Source: Dehalococcoidia bacterium | Lineage (GTDB): Bacteria; Chloroflexota; Dehalococcoidia; UBA2979 | DNA length: 5,877 nt | Assembly (NCBI GenBank): GCA_018700215.1 | Contig: JABIST010000438.1 | Location: 1 to 5,877, forward strand | Direction: 5' to 3' | Translations under genes and position numbers: made by a program | Notes under the pieces: model-generated | What the model saw: the letters and a program-made list of their open reading frames with translations, nothing else | Databases searched by the model: none | Told to the model about the DNA's origin: nothing | Part shown: positions 1 through 5,543 of the stretch, piece by piece | How the letters are laid out: every line of letters begins with the position of its first letter | How positions within the stretch are numbered: the stretch's first letter is position 1

Positions 1-1287
1 CCCGCCACACCCGCCCCCGCCACCTCCGATGACTCCCTCCCCTTCGAGGGCCTCCGCGTCGTCGAGGTCACCGCCAACTGGGCCGGCCCCATCGCCGGCC
101 GCCACCTCGGCGATCTCGGAGCAGAAGTAATTAAGGTGGAACACCACCTCCGCCCCGCCACCCGTGCCCTCTGGTACCCCGGCAACGAACCCGGACTCCG
201 CCCCTACAACCGCGCTGGCTACTTCAACAACCTCAACCGCAGCAAACTCGATGTCAGCCTCGACCTCTCCACCGAACGCGGCCGTGAACTCTTCCTCCAA
301 CTGATCGAACGCGCCGACGTCCTCATCGAAAACAACAGCGCCCGCGTCATGCCCAACCTCGGCCTCGGCTGGGACACCCTCTCCCAGCGCAACCCACGCC
401 TCATCATGGCCTCCATCTCCGGCTTCGGCGCCTCCGGCCCAGAACGCGACTACGTCGCCTACGGAGCCAACATCGAAGCCTCCAGCGGCCTTGCCGCCGG
501 CACCGGCTACCACGATGACGACACCCCCTACCGAGCCAACACCTTCTACGCGGACCCCATCACCGGGAACTACGCCACCATCGCCATCCTCGCCGCCCTC
601 CGCGCCCGCGAAACCAGCGGCATCGGGCAATGGCTCGATCTCTCCCTCAACGAATGTGCCGCAAGCTTCTTCGGCGACGCCTTCCTCGAATACCAGCGCA
701 CCGGCCAGATCCCACCACGCCGAGGCAACCGCCACCCCATCCACGCCCCCCAGGGCGCCTACCAAACCACCGGCGACGACGACTGGCTCGTCCTCACCGT
801 CCGCGACGAAGCAGACTGGCACGCCCTCTGCACCCTCCTCGACCGCGACGACTGGCGCAGCGACCCCACCCTCGCCACCCCCGAGGGCCGCCACGCCCGC
901 CACGACGAAATCGACGCCGCCATCACCGCCTGGACCGCACCGCTCGACCATCGAGAAGCCGCCCAGCTCCTCCAGGACGCCGGCCTCCCCGCCGCCCCCG
1001 TCTACGCCAACTACGAACTCGTCACCGATTCACACCTACACCAGCGCCAGTTCTACATTCCCATCGACCACCCAGAAGCCGGTGTCCTCCCCTTCGCCGG
1101 TTTCCCGTGGAAATTCGGCCGCACCCCCGCCCAGGTTCGACGCCCCGCCCCCCGCTTCGCCGAACACAACAACCACGTCTTCGGCACCCTCCTCGGCCTC
1201 ACGCCCGTGGACATCGCTCAACTCGAAGCTGATGCCGTCACCGCTCGCGTCCCTGTCACCGGGCCCGTCATTCGCGTCACAAACTGA
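1..1287 (+). CDS. Family III (CaiB/BaiF) CoA-transferase, 5'-partial
   Basis: The reading frame is open from the first base, so the gene starts before the window; 428 residues are visible, ending at TGA 1285-1287. Family III transferases move CoA between acyl-CoA and a free carboxylate in the cytoplasm through an aspartyl-CoA intermediate. Visible residues 13-47 match the family N-terminus (LPFEGLRVVEV, then WAGP at 27-30, then LGDLGAEVIKVE). The NLNRSKLDVSLDL stretch and GFGASGP are also typical. The likely catalytic Asp is in YADPITG (Asp185, bases 553-555), followed by the expected GIGQWLDLSLNE. The C-terminal part has GDDDWLVLTV and AGLPAAPVY. The GTG at 136 is not the start, because conserved domain sequence lies upstream of it in frame. 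Residues 1-12 are a Pro/Ala/Thr-rich tail or linker, so this may be the second half of a two-domain transferase. The acyl substrate cannot be told from sequence. Codons are strongly biased to end in C. Confidence 0.93.
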   Translation, partial: PATPAPATSDDSLPFEGLRVVEVTANWAGPIAGRHLGDLGAEVIKVEHHLRPATRALWYPGNEPGLRPYNRAGYFNNLNRSKLDVSLDLSTERGRELFLQLIERADVLIENNSARVMPNLGLGWDTLSQRNPRLIMASISGFGASGPERDYVAYGANIEASSGLAAGTGYHDDDTPYRANTFYADPITGNYATIAILAALRARETSGIGQWLDLSLNECAASFFGDAFLEYQRTGQIPPRRGNRHPIHAPQGAYQTTGDDDWLVLTVRDEADWHALCTLLDRDDWRSDPTLATPEGRHARHDEIDAAITAWTAPLDHREAAQLLQDAGLPAAPVYANYELVTDSHLHQRQFYIPIDHPEAGVLPFAGFPWKFGRTPAQVRRPAPRFAEHNNHVFGTLLGLTPVDIAQLEADAVTARVPVTGPVIRVTN

Positions 1288-1356
1288 CCATCGGCTGCCA
1301 CGCATCCGTTCCCACCACCTCCCACGTACCCCTCATAGAGACGATCATGGGTCGGC

Positions 1357-1369
1357 AGAACTCTGTTCT
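1357..1369. repeat. Short inverted repeat AGAAC-TCT-GTTCT in the leader region
   Basis: A perfect 5-bp inverted repeat with a 3-base centre lies about 125 bases upstream of the binding-protein start, in the gap after the CoA-transferase. It has the shape of a small operator half-site pair. It is too short to exclude chance, and no U-tract follows it, so it is not a convincing terminator. Confidence 0.25.
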
Positions 1370-1425
1370 TATGACTAATCCGAAATGATTGTCCGCCAGC
1401 AGGCAGATGAGGCGAACATTTGCTG

Positions 1426-1431
1426 TACTAT
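1426..1431 (+). promoter_or_regulatory. Possible -10 element (TACTAT) upstream of the binding-protein gene
   Basis: TACTAT matches the sigma-70 -10 consensus at 4 of 6 positions and lies about 62 bases upstream of the chosen start of the solute-binding protein, in a locally AT-richer stretch (about 1365-1435). I see no good -35 hexamer at 16-18 bases upstream. A promoter somewhere in the 1288-1480 gap is plausible given its length, but this exact site is weakly supported. Confidence 0.2.
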
Positions 1432-1480
1432 TCGGCCCACGCACGTGATGTCGGATAGCGAATCAGGCACCGAGCGCACT

Positions 1481-1486
1481 GGAGGG
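1481..1486 (+). promoter_or_regulatory. Ribosome binding site GGAGGG that decides the start of the binding protein
   Basis: GGAGGG is a strong Shine-Dalgarno sequence. Two in-frame ATGs follow: 1488, one base after the motif, and 1494, seven bases after it. Only the second has workable spacing, so translation most likely begins at 1494. Confidence 0.8.
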
Positions 1487-1493
1487 AATGCAT

Positions 1494-3218
1494 ATGAGTA
1501 ATTACTGGACACGACAACAGATCTCGCGACGCAGCATGCTACGAGGTACTGCCGTCGGCGCAGCCGGCCTCTCTGGTGCAGTCCTGATCGGCTGTGGTGG
1601 CGGCGACGACGAGGTCGACGCTGACCCAACTGCCGCGGCAACCGCCGCCGGTGGTGGCACCGCGGCCGCAACTGCAACCGCTGACCCCAACGCCCCGAAG
1701 AGCGGCGGCAAGCTGGTCTTCCGGATCGGCTCGGAGCCGCGCAGCCTCGACCCCCACTTCGACGTCTTCAACCCCGTCGTTGCCAACATGACCAGCAACA
1801 ACATGCTGCGCTTCACCCAGGACCTCTCAGAGATCGTCCCGGACATCTGTGAGCTGCCCGAGCAGCCGGACGAGCTGACCTACATCTTCAAGGTCAACCC
1901 CGCCGCGCACATGTCAGACATCGAAGAGCTCGGCGGCCGCAAGGTCACGTCCGAGGACATCCGCTACACGATCGAGCGCCAGCGCTCAGAGTCCAGCGAC
2001 TCGGCCGGTACCTTCCAGCACGCCTACTTCTTCAAGGACAAGCTGGCCAGCGTCGACACGCCGGATGACGAGACCGTCGTCATTACGACGAAGGACCCGT
2101 ACGCCCCGTTCATCAACTACATCGCGAACCCGTGGAGCCCACTGGTCGCCAAGGAGTTGGTCGAGAAGTACGGCGACCTGACGGAGAACGCCGGTGGTAG
2201 CGGCCCCTTCATCTTCAAGGAATGGCAGAAGGAAGTCCGCATCTCGCTGGAGCGGAACCCCAACTACTGGAAGGGCGGCGGCCTCCCGTACGTCGACGAG
2301 CTTGAGTTCCTCATCTCGCCTGACAACGACACCGCGGCCACCCAGTTCATCGATGGCACGTTCCACGCACACAGCGTTGGCCAGAGCCAGTTGAAGCGCA
2401 CCCAGGACGCTCGCGGTGACGACACCCGCTACGCTGTCACACCACTCCAGTTCTGGCGCCAATTCCGCATGTCGCCCACAGAGAAGGAGCACCCGTACGA
2501 GATGTACGCGGGGACCGACGACCCGATGGGCGCGAAGTTCGCTGACATCCGTGTCCGTGAGGGCATCGTCCGGGCCATCAACAAGCAGACCGTGCTTGAC
2601 CTCGTCTACTCCGGCGACGGACAGATCACCTACGGCCCAATCCTCCCGCAGTTCACCAACTGGGCGCTGAAGGACGAGTTGGCCGGTTACGACCCCGCCA
2701 GGTCGCGCAAGCTGCTCGATGCCGCAGGCATCACCGATGGCGACATCAAGGGACCGATGATGTGGGCGTCGACCAGCCCTGAGTCGGACCAGATCGGTGA
2801 GGTCATCAAGCAGCAGCTCGCCGAGGTCGGCGTCATCGCGGACCTCGAGCCCATGGAGTTGGCCGCGTACTACAACAAGACGTACAAGTACCGCTACACC
2901 TTCTCGCACCACGTGCCGCTGAACAGCCCGGAGCCGGACGAGAACCTCTCATCCTACTTCGGCGAGTTCTCCACCTACTTCCGCCACTTCAACCCGGAAA
3001 TCTTCGAGCTGGTGGCCAAGCAGGCGCGGACCGTGGACTTTGAAGAGCGGCAGGCCGTCGTCAAGGAAGCGCAGGAGGCGATCGTCATGGACTTCCCCAT
3101 CAAGTTCATGTTCACCACGAACGTGCACAACTTCTACGACAACAGCCTTAAGGGCTTCGACTTCTCGCTCGACCGCTACGACCAGTACGGTTACGAGACC
3201 GCCTGGATTGACGCCTAG
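1494..3218 (+). CDS. ABC transporter solute-binding lipoprotein, family 5 (DppA/OppA-like)
   Basis: This 574-residue extracellular lipoprotein binds the substrate of a dpp/opp-type importer. The start at 1494 is chosen for its seven-base spacing from GGAGGG. The leader has a twin-arginine-like SRRSMLR (residues 11-17), a hydrophobic Ala/Gly-rich core and the lipobox LIGC with Cys34 (bases 1593-1595), so the mature protein should be lipid-anchored. Residues about 35-70 are an Asp/Ala/Thr/Gly low-complexity tether. The SBP_bac_5 fold follows: GSEPRSLDPHF (near 79-89), KVTSEDIRYTIERQ (near 150-163), GSGPFIFKEW, LERNPNYWKGGGLPYVDELEF (split around 252-272), the lobe II segment ADIRVREGIVRAINK (near 350-364) and YDPARSRKLLDAAGI (near 399-413). 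Length is normal for the family. Members carry peptides, nickel, opines, glycosides and more, so the ligand is not predictable. It is followed by a stem-loop and two permease genes. Confidence 0.93.
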   Translation: MSNYWTRQQISRRSMLRGTAVGAAGLSGAVLIGCGGGDDEVDADPTAAATAAGGGTAAATATADPNAPKSGGKLVFRIGSEPRSLDPHFDVFNPVVANMTSNNMLRFTQDLSEIVPDICELPEQPDELTYIFKVNPAAHMSDIEELGGRKVTSEDIRYTIERQRSESSDSAGTFQHAYFFKDKLASVDTPDDETVVITTKDPYAPFINYIANPWSPLVAKELVEKYGDLTENAGGSGPFIFKEWQKEVRISLERNPNYWKGGGLPYVDELEFLISPDNDTAATQFIDGTFHAHSVGQSQLKRTQDARGDDTRYAVTPLQFWRQFRMSPTEKEHPYEMYAGTDDPMGAKFADIRVREGIVRAINKQTVLDLVYSGDGQITYGPILPQFTNWALKDELAGYDPARSRKLLDAAGITDGDIKGPMMWASTSPESDQIGEVIKQQLAEVGVIADLEPMELAAYYNKTYKYRYTFSHHVPLNSPEPDENLSSYFGEFSTYFRHFNPEIFELVAKQARTVDFEERQAVVKEAQEAIVMDFPIKFMFTTNVHNFYDNSLKGFDFSLDRYDQYGYETAWIDA

Positions 3219-3237
3219 CGACACACGCATACGGACC

Positions 3238-3267
3238 AGAACGCCGGGGACTGCTCCCCGGCGTTCT
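3238..3267 (+). terminator. Perfect 13-bp stem-loop between the binding-protein and permease genes
   Basis: AGAACGCCGGGGA at 3238-3250 pairs fully with TCCCCGGCGTTCT at 3255-3267 around a CTGC loop. It begins 20 bases after the binding-protein stop. No U-tract follows (GCCGTGTGACG...), so it is probably not a full intrinsic terminator. In importer operons, a hairpin here commonly gives partial termination or protects the upstream mRNA from 3' decay, so that binding protein outnumbers permease. That role is inferred. Confidence 0.6.
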
Positions 3268-3281
3268 GCCGTGTGACGTTT

Positions 3282-3291
3282 AACGTACGTT
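3282..3291. repeat. 10-bp palindrome AACGTACGTT before the permease gene
   Basis: A perfect palindrome lies between the stem-loop and the ribosome binding site of the DppB-like gene. An overlapping ACGTTTAACGT motif (3276-3286) is also an inverted repeat. Together they could form an operator or a weak promoter region for the permease genes, but at this length chance is a real alternative. Confidence 0.3.
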
Positions 3292-3297
3292 CCAATG

Positions 3298-3304
3298 AGA
3301 GGGG
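3298..3304 (+). promoter_or_regulatory. Ribosome binding site AGAGGGG for a GTG start
   Basis: AGAGGGG lies six bases upstream of GTG 3311 and supports that non-ATG start. The resulting N-terminus, MQRYIARRVLLAVPT, is the usual one for DppB-type permeases, which confirms the choice. Confidence 0.75.
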
Positions 3305-3310
3305 ATCAGG

Positions 3311-4261
3311 GTGCAGCGCTACATCGCGCGGCGAGTGTTGCTCGCCGTACCAACAATCCTGTTCGTGATGTTCGCCACCTTCGCGATGGTTCGCTTCGTG
3401 CCCGGTGACCTCGTCGAGCTGATCCTTGCCGAGAACCCCTACGCGACCGAGCAAGACAAGATCGAGCTCCGCGAGCGTCTTGGACTCGATCAGCCCATCC
3501 CTACTCAGTTCGCCAAGTACAGCGTCAATCTGCTCAAGGGCGACATGGGCTACTCCCACTGGACCAACCGTCCGGTCACCCAGGAACTACGAGACCGTCT
3601 CCCCGTCACCCTTGAATTCGGCCTCTTAGCCGTCCTGCTCGGGCTGCTCGTCGCCGTCCCGGTCGGCATCATCTCTGCCATCAGGCAAGACACGCTCGCA
3701 GACTATATCGCTCGCAGCTTCGCGATCTTATCGATCTCCGTGCCCTACTTCTTTACCGCGACACTGCTCGTGATCTTTCCCGTCATCTGGTTCGGCTGGG
3801 CGCCGCCCCTCACCTACGTCGGCTGGTCGGAAGGACCGGCCGGGCACCTCTACTACATGTTCTTCCCCGCGTTCATCCTCGGCGTGAACCTCTCGGGCAG
3901 CGTCATGCGCATGACCCGCACCATGGTGCTGGAGGTCATGCGGCAGGACTACATCCGCACCGCATACGCCAAGGGCCTCACAGAACGCACTGTCCTCGTT
4001 CGCCATGCCATGAAGAACGCCCTCATCCCCGTGATTACCATCATCGGGCTTCAGATCGGCGGCGCCATCGGCGGCACACTGATCATCGAAACCATCTTCA
4101 ACATGCCCGGCGTCGGTCGATACTTCATCTCCTCCATCCTCGCCCGCGACTACCCGTCCATCCAGGGAGTCACACTCGTTCTCGCCGTCGTCGTTGTCTT
4201 CGTCAACCTCGCTGTCGATCTCGTCTACGCCACACTGGATCCGCGAATCTCCTACTCATAA
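3311..4261 (+). CDS. ABC transporter permease, DppB/OppB-like
   Basis: This 316-residue integral membrane subunit forms half of the translocation pore of a peptide/nickel-type importer. The first membrane segment (about 10-30) is followed by the external N-terminal region with VPGD (30-33), ERLGLDQPIPTQF (55-67) and KGDMGYSHWTNRPV (76-89). Five more segments fall near 101-124, 136-162, 180-198, 239-261 and 285-308. The cytoplasmic EAA loop, which docks on the ATPase, is at about 213-233 (DYIRTAYAKGLTERTVLVRHA, split here as RTAYAKG and VRHAMKNALIP). The ending ATLDPRISYS is family-typical. Length is normal and no key element is missing. It sits 92 bases after the binding-protein gene and 18 bases before the second permease, so the two permeases are surely co-transcribed. 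Close relatives are called GsiC, NikB or AppB; sequence alone does not separate these. Confidence 0.94.
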   Translation: MQRYIARRVLLAVPTILFVMFATFAMVRFVPGDLVELILAENPYATEQDKIELRERLGLDQPIPTQFAKYSVNLLKGDMGYSHWTNRPVTQELRDRLPVTLEFGLLAVLLGLLVAVPVGIISAIRQDTLADYIARSFAILSISVPYFFTATLLVIFPVIWFGWAPPLTYVGWSEGPAGHLYYMFFPAFILGVNLSGSVMRMTRTMVLEVMRQDYIRTAYAKGLTERTVLVRHAMKNALIPVITIIGLQIGGAIGGTLIIETIFNMPGVGRYFISSILARDYPSIQGVTLVLAVVVVFVNLAVDLVYATLDPRISYS

Positions 4262-4279
4262 CAGGCTGGGAAAGTACCG

Positions 4280-5230
4280 ATGGCCGTTGAGACCCAAGAG
4301 CTAACAACCCCACGCCGTCGCCGGATTAACTTCGGCAGCGGTCTCTACGGCCAGGCGCTCAGTACGCTGATTCGCGAAAAGCCAATGGGGCTCTTCGGTG
4401 CCTTCCTCGTCTTCCTCTTTATCTTCGCTGCCATCGCTGCCCCCCTGATTACGCCCACCGGCCCCAATGACCTCTCTCTCGTCCCAGAAGACCGGCTCGT
4501 CAGCCCCAGCCTCGGTCACATCTTCGGCAGCGATAACCTCGGGCGTGACGTGTACAGCCGCGTCGTCTATGGCGCCCGCGTCTCCATGACCATCAGTCTC
4601 GTCGCCGTCACCGTCGCCACCGTCATCTCGCTGTCCCTCGGCATCGTCAGCGGCTTCTTCGGCGGCTGGGTCGACACCCTCGTCCAGCGCCTCGTCGATG
4701 GCTTCATCGCCTTCCCAGGACTCGTCCTCATCCTCGCCGTCGTCGCCGTCTTCAGAGATACACAGGCCCCCTTCCTGCCGAAGGAAGGGCTCTTCCAGAC
4801 TGAAACCTTCCTCCTCATGGTCACCATCGGCGCCCTCCTTGGGGTTGGGAACAGCCGCGTGATCCGCGGTTCCACCCTGGTCGTCACGAACGAAACCTAC
4901 GTCGAGGCAGCTCGCAGCATCGGCGCCAGCAACTACCGCATCATGTGGAGCTACGTCCTCCCCAACGTCATGGCCCCCATGATCACCATCGCCACACTCG
5001 GCCTCGGCGCCGCCATCCTCATCGAAGCCTCCCTCTCCTTCCTCGGCCTCGGCGTACCGCCGGACGTCGCCACCTGGGGCGGCATGCTCAACCGCGAAGC
5101 CCGCGCCTGGATGACCCAGGCACCCTGGATCGCCATCTTCCCCGGACTCGCGCTCTCACTCGCCGTCTTCGGCTTCAACATGCTCGGCGACGCCCTCCGC
5201 GATGTTCTTGACCCCCGCCTGCGCGGCTAG
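4280..5230 (+). CDS. ABC transporter permease, DppC/OppC-like
   Basis: This 316-residue membrane protein is the partner pore subunit of the DppB-like permease. A GGGAAAG ribosome binding site (4268-4274) lies five bases before the ATG. The basic cytoplasmic N-terminus (PRRRR at 11-15) and first membrane segment (37-58) match the OppC_N region. It is followed by IFGSDNLGRDVYSRVVYGAR (81-100), a hallmark of this subunit. Further segments are near 102-126, 141-158, 177-196, 229-250 and 283-304. The EAA loop is at 207-226 (YVEAARSIGAS...), and SLSFLGLGVPPDVATWGGML (251-270) is also conserved. It ends in the family-typical DALRDVLDPRLRG. Oddly, the last four codons and the TAG are the first unit of a downstream 35-bp tandem array, and the TAG lies at the loop of the first hairpin. 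No ATPase gene follows. Confidence 0.94.
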   Translation: MAVETQELTTPRRRRINFGSGLYGQALSTLIREKPMGLFGAFLVFLFIFAAIAAPLITPTGPNDLSLVPEDRLVSPSLGHIFGSDNLGRDVYSRVVYGARVSMTISLVAVTVATVISLSLGIVSGFFGGWVDTLVQRLVDGFIAFPGLVLILAVVAVFRDTQAPFLPKEGLFQTETFLLMVTIGALLGVGNSRVIRGSTLVVTNETYVEAARSIGASNYRIMWSYVLPNVMAPMITIATLGLGAAILIEASLSFLGLGVPPDVATWGGMLNREARAWMTQAPWIAIFPGLALSLAVFGFNMLGDALRDVLDPRLRG

Positions 5231-5459
5231 CGCAGGCATCAAGGGCGAACCGCCTGCGCGGCTAGCGCAGGCATCGAAGGCGAACTGCCTGCGCGGCTAG
5301 CGCAGGCATCGAGGGCGAACCGCCTGCGCGGCTAGCGCAGGCATCGAGGGCGAACCGCCTGAGCGGCTAGCGCAGGCATCGAGCAAGCACCGCCTCCGCA
5401 GCCGGCGCACCTCCGAGGGCGAACCGCCTCCGCAGCCGTCGCCACCTCCGAGGCACGCG
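5216..5459. repeat. Tandem array of about seven 35-bp units, hairpin-forming, overlapping the dppC-like 3' end
   Basis: Units lie at 5216-5250, 5251-5285, 5286-5320, 5321-5355 and 5356-5390 (35 bp each), then two diverged units at 5391-5424 and about 5425-5459. Each of the first four holds an identical 21-base hairpin: GCCTGCGC, loop GGCTA, GCGCAGGC, at 5217-5237, 5252-5272, 5287-5307 and 5322-5342. The fifth (5357-5377) has one stem mismatch. The 14-base linkers vary (for example ATCAAGGGCGAACC, ATCGAAGGCGAACT), so variation lies outside the hairpin in units 1-4. Unit 1 encodes the permease ending RLRG-stop, so the array looks like duplication of the gene's own 3' end. Units 6-7 keep CGCCT...CGAGG but lose the main hairpin. 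There is no U-tract in the array. This repeat fills most of the 5231-5543 intergenic stretch. Confidence 0.9.
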
Positions 5460-5474
5460 ACCTCTCGATCCCCG

Positions 5475-5512
5475 AACAAAACAAAACCGCCTCCCGGAAT
5501 CCCGAGAGGCGG
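5475..5512 (-). terminator. Intrinsic terminator of the chemotaxis-protein gene (minus strand)
   Basis: CCGCCTC (5487-5493) pairs with GAGGCGG (5506-5512). Inside, CGG/CCG can add three pairs after one mismatch, around an AATC loop. Read on the minus strand, the hairpin is followed at 5486-5475 by TTTTGTTTTGTT, a good U-tract. It starts 31 bases after the stop of the minus-strand gene. On the plus strand no U-tract follows, so it is expected to act in one direction only. Confidence 0.85.
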
Positions 5513-5543
5513 CCCTGTGCTAATGCTCTGACGGACGTCCGCG

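Noticed and set aside
136..138. GTG as the start of the CoA-transferase
   Set aside because: Conserved family N-terminal sequence (LRVVEV, WAGP, LGDLGAEVIK) lies upstream in the same frame, and no ribosome binding site precedes it.
491..1378. A 295-codon plus-strand open frame inside the CoA-transferase
   Set aside because: Its product is low-complexity Pro/Ser/Thr, it lies in a different frame from a gene with clear family motifs, and it is explained by third-position C bias.
1288..1480. Intrinsic terminator for the CoA-transferase
   Set aside because: I found no stem of useful length followed by a U-tract in this gap; the 5-bp inverted repeat at 1357-1369 is too weak.
1986..2912. A 308-codon minus-strand open frame antisense to the binding protein
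   Set aside because: Val/Leu/Arg/Asp-rich product with no recognisable motif, fully antisense to a conserved gene; typical of high-GC sequence.
5216..5459. CRISPR array
   Set aside because: Units are directly adjacent with near-identical 14-base linkers; there are no unique spacers and no cas genes in the window.
5216..5459. Insertion sequence end, MITE or attachment site
   Set aside because: No terminal inverted repeats bracket the region, there is no transposase or integrase, and unit 1 is the ordinary end of the permease gene.
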